From Streptomyces sp. NRRL F-2664 (lineage in GTDB: Bacteria; Actinomycetota; Actinomycetes; Streptomycetales; Streptomycetaceae), in the NCBI RefSeq assembly GCF_000719345.1, contig NZ_JOFX01000011.1, positions 62,001 to 126,000 of the forward strand: a DNA stretch of 64,000 nt. The letters run 5' to 3'. Shown piece by piece: positions 1-8,948 of the stretch. Both the position numbers and the translations under genes were made by a program. The notes beneath the pieces were generated by a model that was given only the letters and a program-made list of their open reading frames with translations, searched no databases and was not told where the DNA came from. The first letter of the stretch is position 1. Each line of letters begins with the position of its first letter.

Positions 1-2063
1 CGGTGCAGGGCGTCCAGGGGGCCGGAGAGGACGGTGTCCGCAGGGCCGTTGAGGGCCGCGAGGGCCGTACCCGGTTCGGATGCAAGGACGGCGTCCAGTT
101 CCCCGGGACGGGCGGCCGTGGCGATCATGCCGCCGCCGGCGGGCAGCGCGGCGGTCAGCGCGCCGCGGCGGACGACGAGCCGGGCGGCCTCCTCCAGGCC
201 GAGGGCGCCGGCGGTGACGGCTGCGGCGTACTCGCCGAGGCTGTGCCCGAGGACGGCGGCCGGGACGGCCCCGAGCGAGGTGAGCGTGCGGGCGAGGGCG
301 TACCCGACGGCGAACAGGGCGGGTTGGGCGAGCTGCGGCCGGTGCACCCGCTCGTCGCCGCCGAGGATGAGGTCGCGCACGGACACGCCGAGGTGCGGGG
401 CGAGCGCCTCGTCGGCCTCCGCGAGGTGGCGTCGGTAGAGCGGCGATTCCCGGTGCAGCGCCGCCGTCATACCGGGGTACTGGCTGCCCTGGCCGGTGAA
501 GAGGAAGGCCACGACGGGCCTGCCCCAGGGGCGTCCCTGCTCGGCGGCCGGGTCCGTCGGCGCTGCCGCCCGGCGCAGCGCGGCGACGAGTTCGCCGGTG
601 TCGCGTACGGCGGCCGCGAAGCGGTGCGGGAGGCCGGTCTTGACGCGGTTGCTGCTGCGGCACAGGGCCGCCGCGCCGCCGCGCGGCCGGCCGGCGACCG
701 CGTCGGCCTGCGCGGCGAGGTTGCGGCGCAGGGCCTCGGGGGTGTCGGCGCTGACGGTGAAGACGCCGACGGCGTCGGCCGCGCCGGGCGTCCGCGGTGG
801 CCGGGGGGCCCGCGGGGTCGGTGGCGCCGAGCCGAGGACCGCGTGGGCGTTCGTCCCGCCCATGCCGAAGCTGCTGACGCCGGCGAGGCTCTCGCCGCGC
901 GGCAGCCGCATGGGCGACTTCAGCAGCCGCAGGCCCCGCTCGCCGAGCCGCAGCTGCGGGTTCTCCCGGTCGGCGAACAGGCTGGCGGGGACGATGCGGT
1001 GATGCAGGGCCAGTGCGGTCTTGATGAGTCCGGCGATGCCGGCCGCGCCCTCGGTGTGGCCGAGGTTGCCCTTGGCGGAGCCGATGGCGCACGGGGTGTC
1101 GCGGGGCACGCCGTGCACCGCACCGAGCGCCGCGCACTCGATGGCATCGCCCAGTACGGTCCCGGTGCCGTGCGCCTCCACGAAGGCGACCCGGTCGGGG
1201 GCGACCCCGGCGCGCCGGTAGGCGGCGGCCAGTACCCACTGCTGCGACCACCGGTTGGGGGCGATCACTCCGTTGCTGCGGCCGTCCTGGTTGACGGCGC
1301 TGCCGCGCAGCACGGCGTAGATCCGCTGGCCGTCCGCGAGGGCGTCCGCCAGCCGGCGCAGCACCACCAGGCCGACGCCGTCGCTGCGGCCGATCCCGTC
1401 GGCGTCGGCGCTGAAGGGTTTGCAGCGCCCGTCGGCGGCGGCCAGTCCGAGCTGTGCGTAGACCGTGCCCAGGGAGGGCGAGAGCACGACGTTGACGCCG
1501 CCGGCCAGGGCGGTGTCGCACTCCTCGGCGAGCAGGGAGCCCGCGGCGAGGTGGACGGCGACGAGCGAGGAGGAGCAGGCCGTGTCGACGGCGAGGCTGG
1601 GTCCGGTGAAGTCGAAGTGGTAGGAGATCCGGTTGGCGGCCATGCCGGCGCTGCTGCCGGAGCCGAGCAGCGGGGTGACGCGGGCGGGGTCGCTCATGGT
1701 GAGGCGGCCCCATTCGCCGCCCATCACGCCGACGAAGACCCCGGTCTCGGTGCCGGCGAGGTCGCCGGGAGCCCGGCCCGAGTCCTCCAGGGCCCGCCAG
1801 GCGCAGGGCAGCAGCAGCCGGTGGTGCGGGTCCATGGCGGCGGCCTCGCGGGGGGTGAGCGAGAAGAAGTCGCTGTCGAAGACGTCGGCGTCGTCGATGA
1901 AGCCGCCGCGGGCGCCGGCCGCGGGGAAGTCCCCGGCCTCCCAGCGCTGCGCGGGGACCGGGGCGCTGCCGTGCCCGCCGCGCATGAGCAGGTCCCAGTA
2001 CGCCTGCGTGTCCCCCGCCCCGGGGAACGCGCAGTCGATCCCGACGATGGCGACGTCCCCCAT
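1..2063 (-). CDS. Type I polyketide synthase, KS-AT part (3' end beyond window)
   Basis: Modular polyketide synthase read leftward and cut by the window edge, so only about 687 N-terminal residues are visible. Translation of the reverse strand gives a complete ketosynthase starting MGDVAIVGIDCAFPG, with active-site Cys163 in DTACSSS, His298 in EAHGTGT and a downstream GNLGHTEG lysine/histidine motif. An acyltransferase follows, with an FTGQGSQYPG motif and nucleophile Ser608 in GHSLGE. The KS is therefore intact (Cys-His-His) rather than a decarboxylating KSQ. The start ATG shares one base with the stop of the ACP gene upstream, implying translational coupling. There is no N-terminal ACP or loading domain, so the free ACP probably supplies the acyl starter to this KS. 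AT specificity and the remaining domains cannot be judged here. Confidence 0.93.
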   Translation of the reverse strand, partial: MGDVAIVGIDCAFPGAGDTQAYWDLLMRGGHGSAPVPAQRWEAGDFPAAGARGGFIDDADVFDSDFFSLTPREAAAMDPHHRLLLPCAWRALEDSGRAPGDLAGTETGVFVGVMGGEWGRLTMSDPARVTPLLGSGSSAGMAANRISYHFDFTGPSLAVDTACSSSLVAVHLAAGSLLAEECDTALAGGVNVVLSPSLGTVYAQLGLAAADGRCKPFSADADGIGRSDGVGLVVLRRLADALADGQRIYAVLRGSAVNQDGRSNGVIAPNRWSQQWVLAAAYRRAGVAPDRVAFVEAHGTGTVLGDAIECAALGAVHGVPRDTPCAIGSAKGNLGHTEGAAGIAGLIKTALALHHRIVPASLFADRENPQLRLGERGLRLLKSPMRLPRGESLAGVSSFGMGGTNAHAVLGSAPPTPRAPRPPRTPGAADAVGVFTVSADTPEALRRNLAAQADAVAGRPRGGAAALCRSSNRVKTGLPHRFAAAVRDTGELVAALRRAAAPTDPAAEQGRPWGRPVVAFLFTGQGSQYPGMTAALHRESPLYRRHLAEADEALAPHLGVSVRDLILGGDERVHRPQLAQPALFAVGYALARTLTSLGAVPAAVLGHSLGEYAAAVTAGALGLEEAARLVVRRGALTAALPAGGGMIATAARPGELDAVLASEPGTALAALNGPADTVLSGPLDALH

Positions 2064-2365
2064 CAGTGCCGGTCCTGTGCGTCCGCCGGGCCGGCCGGGG
2101 GGAGCACCGAGGCGAGGTGGCCGGCGAGACGCTCCACGGTGGGGTGGTCCCACAGCAGCGTCGGTTCGACCTCCAGGCCGAACTCGTCCTCCAGGTCTCC
2201 GCACAGGCTCAGCGCCGCCACCGAGTCCATGCCGTACTCGGCGAAGGGGACGGTGGGGTCGATGGTCTCCGGTGCGCGCCGCAGGTACAGCGACAGCCGG
2301 GCGTACAGCCACTCGTGCGGCAGCACGCCGTCGGCGGCGGCGTGCCGGCCGGTGTGAACGGTCAT
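2063..2365 (-). CDS. Free-standing acyl carrier protein
   Basis: A 100-residue carrier protein with the phosphopantetheine attachment site GMDS (Ser48) followed by a helix VAALSLCGDLEDEFG and the usual WDHPTVERLAGHL third-helix region. The ATG at 2365 is chosen because AAGGAG lies about 7 bases upstream; an in-frame start 30 bases earlier lacks such a site. It sits between the acyl-CoA-dehydrogenase-like gene and the PKS and overlaps the PKS start by one base. By analogy with FAAL-ACP pairs of lipopeptide and hybrid PKS pathways (e.g. DptE/DptF), it most likely receives the acyl adenylate made by the upstream ligase and passes the acyl chain to the PKS. That role is inferred from family and position. 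Confidence 0.9.
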   Translation of the reverse strand: MTVHTGRHAAADGVLPHEWLYARLSLYLRRAPETIDPTVPFAEYGMDSVAALSLCGDLEDEFGLEVEPTLLWDHPTVERLAGHLASVLPPAGPADAQDRH

Positions 2366-2413
2366 CGTGGGGCTCCTTCGGTGCGTACGGCGCATCCGCC
2401 GGCCGGGTGCGGC

Positions 2414-4168
2414 TCAGCCGGGGAGGGGAGTGGAGTAGAGGTCGTAGCTGGTCTGGGTGCTGAAGCGGAGCTGGACCTCGTGCCGGATCCGGGTCTCGCA
2501 CTCCGCCGGGAGGTCGGCGGTGCGCGTGCCCAGCCGGCGGGCGATGCGGTGCAGTGCGGCGGCCGCCCAGGACGGGTCGGCGAGGAACGGGTCGGGGCCG
2601 TGGCGGGCCTGGTCCCACACCCCGAGCACGGCGGCGGCGGCGAGGAGCAGCGCGTACCGGTCCATGAGGGCGAACCGCGCGGGCAGGGCCGGGGTCGCCG
2701 CGCCCGCCGCCTCCAGGGCGAGCACCCGTCCGCGTACGTCGCGGAACTCCCCGACGAGCCCGTCGGCGAGGCTGCGCAGGGCCCGCTCGACGGGGCCGTC
2801 GCCGTCGATGCCCGCGGCGACGGCGAGCAGGGTCGCGGTGAGGGAGTCCCGTCCGCAGGCGAGGCTGAGGCGTTCGGTCCGCAGCGGCGGCAGGTCGCCG
2901 TGCAGCCGGAACAGGTCGGCGGGCGCCTCGTCCTCGGTGAACCAGGAGGACCGGGCCAGTCGCGGCATCTGCGGGACGACCGTGGCCTGGCAGGCGACCG
3001 TCCCGGCGTGGCCCAGGCTGAGCACCGGCACGTCCCGGACGTGCTTCTGGAAGATGCCCAGGGTGCCCTCGCGGGTGTACACGCCGGACCCGAGCACGAT
3101 CGAGAGGTCGTACATGGTCTCGGTCAGCACGCGGGGCAGCAGGTACTTGAGCGCGGCCGAGTAGACGCTGGTCTCGGCGGGCAGCAGGTGCAGGGCCCGG
3201 GTGGCGACGGCCGCGAGGGCGTCGTACAGCAGCAGGTCGACGAAGGCGTTGGTGAGCGCGAGGCCGGTGCGGCCGCAGTCCCGGATGCCGCTCTGCCAGC
3301 CGCCGGAGCGCTCGCGGTCGCGGCGGACGGCGGTGCGCAGGCTGGTGTCGACGGCTGCGACGGCCGTCGCGGCGATCACCGTACGGCTGATCTGGAACGA
3401 CCGCAGGGCGGTCCGGATCCCGCTGCCCTCGGGACCCAGCAGGGCCGATCCCGGCACCGGGCAGTCGTCGAACTCCACCCCGGCGAAGCGGCAGCCGCGC
3501 AGCCCGACCGGGGTCCGGCGGGCGGTGACGGCGGCCCGCGCGCCGGTCAGCCGTCCGGGTTCCAGCAGGAGCACCGAGTGGCTGCCGCTGCCCGGGGCGG
3601 GGTCGGTACGGCAGAACAGGACGAGCGCGCCGGCCCGTTGCAGGTTGTTGACCATCGGTTTGCCGCCGCTGATCAGGTAGCCGTCGCCGCTGCGGCGGGC
3701 GGTGACCTGGCTGCGGACGAAGTCGTTGCTGTGGGCGGTCTCGTGCTGGGCGATGGCCGCCTTGCCGCCGCCGCGCAGCAGCCCGGCGAGCCAGTGGCGC
3801 TGCCGGGAGCTGCCCGCGGCCCAGACGTCGGAGGCCGCCATGAAGGTGGTCATACCGTGCCCCATGGCCAGGCCCACGTCCCGGCGGAAGACCGGACGCA
3901 TGATCCTGACCAGCGTGTCCATGCCGTCCAGCCGCCCGCCGAGCGCGCGCGGCACGTATTCGTCGGCGATGCCGAAGTCGTCGAGGAGCGCCTCCCCCGC
4001 GGCGAAGGGCACCGCGGCCCGGTCGGCCTCCAGCAGGGCGGTGTAGCCGACCGGGTTGGCCGGATCCGTGGGGTCGCCGAACCGGGCCTCCAGAGCGGCC
4101 ACCCGTGCCCGGACGGCCTGTTCGCGCCGCTGCGCGGCGGCGGCCGGCTCGCCGAGGAGCGAGGTCAC
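2414..4168 (-). CDS. Acyl-CoA dehydrogenase-like flavoprotein
   Basis: A 584-residue protein with the three-part acyl-CoA dehydrogenase fold: a helical N-terminal region (LLDDFGIADEYVPRALGG), a middle beta region (AIAQHETAHSNDFVRSQVTA, then SGGKPMVNN) and a C-terminal helical region, extended by about 200 residues compared with catabolic enzymes. The start GTG at 4168 overlaps the stop of the acyl-AMP ligase by four bases (GTGA). Members placed beside FAAL and ACP genes in natural-product clusters are thought to desaturate the ACP- or CoA-bound acyl starter. I did not pin down the catalytic base, so redox activity is plausible rather than shown. It could instead be a structural or oxygenase-type homologue. 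Confidence 0.8.
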   Translation of the reverse strand: MTSLLGEPAAAAQRREQAVRARVAALEARFGDPTDPANPVGYTALLEADRAAVPFAAGEALLDDFGIADEYVPRALGGRLDGMDTLVRIMRPVFRRDVGLAMGHGMTTFMAASDVWAAGSSRQRHWLAGLLRGGGKAAIAQHETAHSNDFVRSQVTARRSGDGYLISGGKPMVNNLQRAGALVLFCRTDPAPGSGSHSVLLLEPGRLTGARAAVTARRTPVGLRGCRFAGVEFDDCPVPGSALLGPEGSGIRTALRSFQISRTVIAATAVAAVDTSLRTAVRRDRERSGGWQSGIRDCGRTGLALTNAFVDLLLYDALAAVATRALHLLPAETSVYSAALKYLLPRVLTETMYDLSIVLGSGVYTREGTLGIFQKHVRDVPVLSLGHAGTVACQATVVPQMPRLARSSWFTEDEAPADLFRLHGDLPPLRTERLSLACGRDSLTATLLAVAAGIDGDGPVERALRSLADGLVGEFRDVRGRVLALEAAGAATPALPARFALMDRYALLLAAAAVLGVWDQARHGPDPFLADPSWAAAALHRIARRLGTRTADLPAECETRIRHEVQLRFSTQTSYDLYSTPLPG

Positions 4169-5976
4169 CACCGTCTTCCTCCGTCGGCTCCCTCCGGGCG
4201 CAGCAGGTCCTCGCCGAACAGCGCGTCCTGCGGCCGCGCCAGCTCCCGTACGTCCGGGGTCAGGACCTCGTAGTCGCCGCGCAGCACGCCGTCGAGGAAC
4301 AGGCCGCGCATCAGGGTGCGTTGGACCTTGCCGCTGCTGGTGCGGCGTACGGTGCCGGGCCGGACGAGGAGGACGTTGCCGGCGGGGATCTCGAACTCCT
4401 TGCCGATCAGCGCCTGGATCCGCTGGGCCACCGTGCGCAGTTCGGCGCCGCCGGCGCCGCGGACCTCCTGGACGAGGACGAGCTGTTCGCCTCCGGCGTC
4501 CACGGAGAAGGCGGCGCCCGCGCCGAGGGTCAGTGCGGGGCTGACGGTGCGGGCGGCCCATTCGACGTCCTGCGGGTACACGTTGCGGCCGTTGATGATG
4601 ACGACTTCCTTGAGCCGGCCGGTGACGAACAGCTCGCCGCCCTCCAGCATGCCGAGGTCGCCGGTGCGCAGGAAGTTGCTCTCCTCGTCGTTGAGGCTGG
4701 CACGGAAGGTGTGGGCGGTCTCGGTGGGGCGGCGCCAGTAGCCGCGGGCCACCCCGTGGCCGCGCAGCCAGATCTCCCCGACGGCGCCGTCGGGCAGTTC
4801 GTGGTGGGTCAGCGGGTCGACGATGCGGACCTCCACGTCGACCGGGGTGCCGCAGCCGACCAGGGTCTGTACGCGGCCGTCCGCAGCGGCGCGAAGCACC
4901 TGGTCGCGTTCGAGGGCGGTCCGGTCGAAGTCCTTGCGGACGTGGGGGGTGCCGGGGACGCCGCCGGAGACGACCAGGGTGGCCTCGGCCAGCCCGTAGC
5001 AGGGGTAGAGGGCTTCGGGCCGGAATCCGGCGGGGGCGAAGTGGCGGGCGAACTCGTCGAGGGTCTCGGGGCGTACGGGCTCGGCGCCGTTGAGGGCCAG
5101 CCGCCAGCGGGAGAGGTCCAGCCCGGCGACCTGTTCGTCCTTGACGCGGCGTACGCACAGGTCGTAGCTGAAGTTGGGGCCGCCGCCGACGGTGACGCCG
5201 TAGCGGTCGACGGCCTGGAGCCAGCGCAGCGGGTGCTTGACGAAGGACAGCGGGGTGACCTGGACCGAGTGGCTGCCGAGCCAGACGGGGTGCAGCAGGT
5301 GGGCGACCAGTCCCATGTCGTGGAAGTAGGGCAGCCAGCTGCCGAAGCGGTCCTCGCGGGTGGTGCGCAGCACCTTCTGCAGGGCGGCCTGGTTGGCGAG
5401 GAGGTTGCGGTGGGAGACGGTCACGCCGCGCGGTTCGCTGACGGAGCCCGACGTGTACTGGAGGAACACGAGGTCGTCGGGGCGGGCGGTGACGGGCCGC
5501 CAGGCCTCGGCGTCGCCGACCTCGGGCGCGTCGGTGACCAGGCAGGACGCCTCGGGCCGGGAGTTGCGGGCCAGCCACAGCGCGACCTCGGGGGCGGCGG
5601 CCGTCTCGGTCAGTACGAGGTCCGCGCCGGTGTCCGCCAGGACGGCGGTGGTGCGGCCCAGCCGCTGGTCCCGGCCGGCCTCGCCGGGCATCGGTACGGG
5701 GACGGCGACGGCTCCGGCGTAGAGGCAGCCCGCGAAGGCCTTGAGGAACTCGACGGTGGAGGCGTACGCCAGGAGTACGGGCCGGCCGGCCGCCCCGTAC
5801 TCCTGGAGGCAGGCGGCGATCCGTCTGGCCTCGCGGTCCAGCGTCCCGTAGGTGAGGTGCTCGGGCTCCACCCCGTCCGGTGTCCCGCGGAGGAAGACGT
5901 GCACGTCCTCGTCGGCGAGTTCGGCCGCCCGGGCCCGCAGGAGGTCGGTGAAGGTGGCGAAGCGCGGCTCTGACAT
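4165..5976 (-). CDS. Fatty acyl-AMP ligase (FAAL)
   Basis: A 603-residue adenylate-forming enzyme. The phosphate loop is FLQYTSGSVSEPRGV and the following SHRNLLANQAAL, SWLPYFHDMGLV, GGGPNFSYDLCVRR and LYPCYGLAEATL blocks are typical of fatty acyl-AMP ligases rather than acyl-CoA ligases. The C-terminal core has FLRTGDLGML and GRNVYPQD, and the family end PGTVRRTSSGKVQRTLM retains the catalytic lysine. FAALs activate a fatty acid with ATP and load it onto an ACP without free CoA. It is first in a leftward operon with the dehydrogenase-like gene, ACP and PKS (overlaps of 4 and 1 bases), so it is the likely entry point for the polyketide starter. Chain length preference cannot be read from sequence. 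Confidence 0.93.
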   Translation of the reverse strand: MSEPRFATFTDLLRARAAELADEDVHVFLRGTPDGVEPEHLTYGTLDREARRIAACLQEYGAAGRPVLLAYASTVEFLKAFAGCLYAGAVAVPVPMPGEAGRDQRLGRTTAVLADTGADLVLTETAAAPEVALWLARNSRPEASCLVTDAPEVGDAEAWRPVTARPDDLVFLQYTSGSVSEPRGVTVSHRNLLANQAALQKVLRTTREDRFGSWLPYFHDMGLVAHLLHPVWLGSHSVQVTPLSFVKHPLRWLQAVDRYGVTVGGGPNFSYDLCVRRVKDEQVAGLDLSRWRLALNGAEPVRPETLDEFARHFAPAGFRPEALYPCYGLAEATLVVSGGVPGTPHVRKDFDRTALERDQVLRAAADGRVQTLVGCGTPVDVEVRIVDPLTHHELPDGAVGEIWLRGHGVARGYWRRPTETAHTFRASLNDEESNFLRTGDLGMLEGGELFVTGRLKEVVIINGRNVYPQDVEWAARTVSPALTLGAGAAFSVDAGGEQLVLVQEVRGAGGAELRTVAQRIQALIGKEFEIPAGNVLLVRPGTVRRTSSGKVQRTLMRGLFLDGVLRGDYEVLTPDVRELARPQDALFGEDLLRPEGADGGRRW

Positions 5977-6039
5977 CCTCGGCGTCCCCTCGGGTCAGCG
6001 GGCCCGTGCCGGTGGCGGACCTCGATGGCCCGGATCATG

Positions 6040-6074
6040 CGGGCGGGTCCTTAAGGGAGGCTTGCGCCCGCCCG
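6040..6074. repeat. Inverted repeat in the FAAL/carboxylase divergent promoter region
   Basis: CGGGCGGG (6040-6047) pairs with CCCGCCCG (6067-6074), and a CCTTAAGG palindrome (6049-6056) lies in the spacer. The region from 5977 to 6230 separates the divergent FAAL and carboxylase genes, so this is a possible operator or RNA structure. The match is short for such GC-rich DNA, so the assignment is weak. Confidence 0.25.
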
Positions 6075-6230
6075 GCCCGGCCGCCCGGCCCCGGCGCCTG
6101 GTCCCCCGGACCCCTATCCCGGTCAGGGGGTGGTCGCTGGTTCTCCGCGCGCGCCGCCGGTGCCTTCAATGGCGGGCACTGTCCAGGGCCGCCGCGGGCG
6201 CGCCCCGACGGCCGAGGAAGCGGGTGGAGC

Positions 6231-7790
6231 ATGACAGCTGGTGATGTCGGTGTCCGAGTGGCCGAACTGGGAGCGATCAAGGAGTCCGTAGAGCTGGGGC
6301 CGTCGCCGGGCGCCTCCGAGGCGCAGCACGCCCGGGGCAGGCTGACCGTGCGCGAGCGGCTGGACCTGCTCTTCGATCCGGGTACCTTCCGTGAGATCGA
6401 GCAGTTGCGCCGGCACCGGGCCACCGGCTTCGGGCTGGAGGACCGCCGGCCGCACACCGACGGTGTGGTGACCGGCTGGGGCAAGGTCGACGGCCGCCGG
6501 GTGTTCGTGTACGCCCACGACTTCCGGATCTTCGGCGGTTCGCTGGGCGAGGCCCACGCACAGAAGATCCACAAGGTGATGGACCTGGCGCTGGCCGCCG
6601 GCGCCCCGCTGGTGTCGCTGAGCGACGGTGCGGGCGCGCGGATCCAGGAGGGGGTCACCGCGCTCGCCGGCTACGGCGGCATCTTCCGCCGCAACGTGGC
6701 GGCGTCCGGGGTGATTCCCCAGATCAGCGTGGTGCTCGGGCCGTGCGCCGGCGGGGCGGCGTACTCGCCCGCACTGACCGACTTCGTGTTCATGGTGCGG
6801 GACATCGCGCAGATGTACGTGACCGGCCCCGATGTGGTGGAGGCGGTGACCGGTGAGCGCATCGGCCACGACGATCTGGGCGGCGCCCAGGTGCACTCGT
6901 CGGTCTCCGGCGCCAGTGCCTTCCTGTACGACACCGAGGAGGAGTGCCTCGAAGAGGTGCGGCACCTGCTGTCGCTGCTGCCGTCGAACAACCGCGAGCT
7001 GCCGCCCGCGCTGGCCCCCGGCGATCCGGCCGGCCGGGCCACCGGGGCGCTGTGCGGGCTGGTCCCCGCCGACCCGGCCCGCTCGTACGACATGCGCGCC
7101 GTGATCGAGGAGATCATCGACGACGGCGACCTGTTCGAGGTGCACGCCCATTGGGCGACGAACATCATCTGCGGTCTGGCCCGGCTCGACGGGCACGTGG
7201 TCGGCATCGTCGCCAACCAGCCGGCCTCGCTCGCCGGTGTGCTCGACATCAACGCCTCGGAGAAGGCGGCCCGGTTCGTGCAGACCTGCGACGCCTTCAG
7301 CATCCCGCTGGTGACGCTGGTGGACGTGCCCGGCTTCCTGCCGGGCAGCGCGCAGGAGCACGGCGGTGTCATCCGGCACGGCGCGAAGCTCCTGTACGCC
7401 TACTGCGCGGCCACCGTGCCCCGGGTGCAGGTGATCCTGCGCAAGGCGTACGGCGGCGCCTACATCGTGATGGACTCCCGCTCGATCGGCGCGGACCTGT
7501 CCTTCGCGTGGCCGACCAACGAGATCGCCGTGATGGGCGCCGAGGGTGCGGCGAACATCGTCTTCCGGCGGGAGATCGCCGCCTCCGACGACCCGGCGGC
7601 GGCGCGGGCGCAGCGCGTCAAGCAGTACCGCCAGGAACTCATGCACCCGTACTACGCCGCCGAGCGCGGCCTGGTGGACGACGTCATCGACCCGGCCCGG
7701 ACCCGGCAGGTGCTGGCGGACGCACTGGAGGTACTGCGGGTGAAGCACGTGGCCCTGCCCGAACGCAAGCACGGCAACCCGCCGTTCTGA
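6231..7790 (+). CDS. accB: Acyl-CoA carboxylase carboxyltransferase (beta) subunit, AccB-like
   Basis: A 519-residue carboxyltransferase that moves CO2 from carboxybiotin to an acyl-CoA, making malonyl- or alkylmalonyl-CoA extender units. The N-terminal GARGRLTVRERLD-type region (here HARGRLTVRERL), the acyl-CoA oxyanion region SLSDGAGARIQEG and GPCAGGAAYSPAL, and the biotin-side region VDVPGFLPGSAQEHGG and GGAYIVMDSRSIGAD are all present. ATG 6231 is preceded by GGTGGAG. In the Streptomyces coelicolor enzymes an Asp in GGAYDVM (PccB) versus Ile (AccB) steers substrate choice. Here the residue is Ile412, which argues for the broader AccB-like acetyl/propionyl specificity. The biotinylated alpha subunit is not in the window and must be encoded elsewhere. 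Confidence 0.94.
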   Translation: MTAGDVGVRVAELGAIKESVELGPSPGASEAQHARGRLTVRERLDLLFDPGTFREIEQLRRHRATGFGLEDRRPHTDGVVTGWGKVDGRRVFVYAHDFRIFGGSLGEAHAQKIHKVMDLALAAGAPLVSLSDGAGARIQEGVTALAGYGGIFRRNVAASGVIPQISVVLGPCAGGAAYSPALTDFVFMVRDIAQMYVTGPDVVEAVTGERIGHDDLGGAQVHSSVSGASAFLYDTEEECLEEVRHLLSLLPSNNRELPPALAPGDPAGRATGALCGLVPADPARSYDMRAVIEEIIDDGDLFEVHAHWATNIICGLARLDGHVVGIVANQPASLAGVLDINASEKAARFVQTCDAFSIPLVTLVDVPGFLPGSAQEHGGVIRHGAKLLYAYCAATVPRVQVILRKAYGGAYIVMDSRSIGADLSFAWPTNEIAVMGAEGAANIVFRREIAASDDPAAARAQRVKQYRQELMHPYYAAERGLVDDVIDPARTRQVLADALEVLRVKHVALPERKHGNPPF

Positions 7791-7792
7791 CC

Positions 7793-7987
7793 GTGCCCGC
7801 CTCCCCCACGCCCCTGAAGATCGTGCGCGGCGACCCGGACAGCACGGAGCTGGCGGCCGTCCTCCTGGCGCTGCTCGCCGTCGCCGCACCGCCGGACGAC
7901 ACCGGCGGTGCCGCCGCGTCACCGCCCCGGGCCCCCTGGCCGCCCCCGCGCGGCTGGCGGCCGCCGGGCTCCTGGACCTCCCCGTGA
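7793..7987 (+). CDS. Acyl-CoA carboxylase epsilon subunit
   Basis: A 64-residue product beginning two bases after the carboxyltransferase stop (GTG start). It has the family N-terminus LKIVRGDPDSTELAAVLLAL, an Ala/Pro-rich spacer and a tryptophan-containing tail (GWRPPGSW). Epsilon subunits bind the beta subunit of actinobacterial acyl-CoA carboxylases and raise activity of the holo-complex. The C-terminus is a little unlike the usual WRASGLP ending, so mild degradation is possible. Placement immediately behind the beta subunit is the strongest support. Confidence 0.82.
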   Translation: MPASPTPLKIVRGDPDSTELAAVLLALLAVAAPPDDTGGAAASPPRAPWPPPRGWRPPGSWTSP

Positions 7988-8024
7988 CCGGGGCGGGCCC
8001 CCACCGAAAGGACACCGAACGACG

Positions 8025-8798
8025 ATGAACCGTACGACCCCGGCCACCGCCTTCGCCCCGCCGGCGACCGGCGACTGGCTGCGCCGCTTCCACCCCGCCG
8101 ACGACGCCCCCGTACGGCTGTTCTGCTTCCCGCACGCGGGCGGCGCGGCCAGCTACTACTTCCCGATGTCGCGGGCCCTGTCCCCGGACGCCGACGTCGT
8201 GCCCGTGCAGTACCCGGGCCGGCAGGACCGACGGGGCGAGCGGTGCGTCGACGACCTGATGGAGCTCGCGGACCGGGTCACCGAGGAGCTGCTGCCCTGG
8301 TGCGACCGGCCGGTGGCGCTGTTCGGGCACAGCCTGGGCGCGTCCCTGGCCTTCGAGGTGGCGCTGCGGCTGCGGGAGGCCGGGCAGCCGGCTCCTGTGG
8401 CGCTGTTCGCATCGGGACGCAGGGCGCCGTCGCACCACCGCGAGAACCAGTGGCTCCACCTCGCTCCCGACGAGCAGCTGCTCGCCGAGATCAGGGGGCT
8501 CAGCGGCACGGACCCGGCGGTCCTGGCCGACGACGAGCTGCTGCGCTCCGTGCTCCCGGCCGTCCGCGGCGACTACAAGGCCGCCGAGACCTACCGCTAC
8601 CGTCCGGGGCCGGCCCTGGCCTGCCCGATCACCGTCCTCACCGGGGACGCCGACCCTGCGGTGACGGCGCAGGAGGCAGCGGGGTGGGCCGACCACACCG
8701 AGGGGCCCTTCGCCCTGCACCGCTTCCCCGGCGGCCACTTCTACCTCAACCAGCACGCCGCCGAGGTGAACGAACTGGTCCGGCGCGCACTGGCGTAG
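8025..8798 (+). CDS. Type II (editing) thioesterase
   Basis: A 257-residue alpha/beta hydrolase of the type II thioesterase family. The opening FCFPHAGGAASYY, the oxyanion and AVQYPGRQDR-type region (VPVQYPGRQDR), nucleophile elbow GHSLGA and the catalytic histidine in FPGGHFYL are all seen, with the acidic residue expected in GDADPAV. Such enzymes remove wrong acyl groups from carrier domains of PKS or NRPS lines. The gene lies 37 bp behind the epsilon subunit and runs away from the PKS, consistent with a cluster-housekeeping role. Confidence 0.92.
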   Translation: MNRTTPATAFAPPATGDWLRRFHPADDAPVRLFCFPHAGGAASYYFPMSRALSPDADVVPVQYPGRQDRRGERCVDDLMELADRVTEELLPWCDRPVALFGHSLGASLAFEVALRLREAGQPAPVALFASGRRAPSHHRENQWLHLAPDEQLLAEIRGLSGTDPAVLADDELLRSVLPAVRGDYKAAETYRYRPGPALACPITVLTGDADPAVTAQEAAGWADHTEGPFALHRFPGGHFYLNQHAAEVNELVRRALA

Positions 8799-8948
8799 GG
8801 CCGGGCGGCGCCCCCGCCCCGTGCGGACCGGGGGCGCACGCCTCGGGCGCGCCGGGGCGCACGCGAGGTGAAACCGGATCGGCAGTGGGGCGTTAGGGAA
8901 GGTGGGCCGCCGTTCGCCCGTGGTGCACGCGACAGTACGAGGAGCACG

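Noticed and set aside
3..4273. Long plus-strand open frames opposite the PKS, ACP and dehydrogenase genes
   Set aside because: Gly/Arg/Ala/Val-rich composition without domains; the minus strand carries clear KS, ACP and FAAL motifs and the overlapping stop/start codons.
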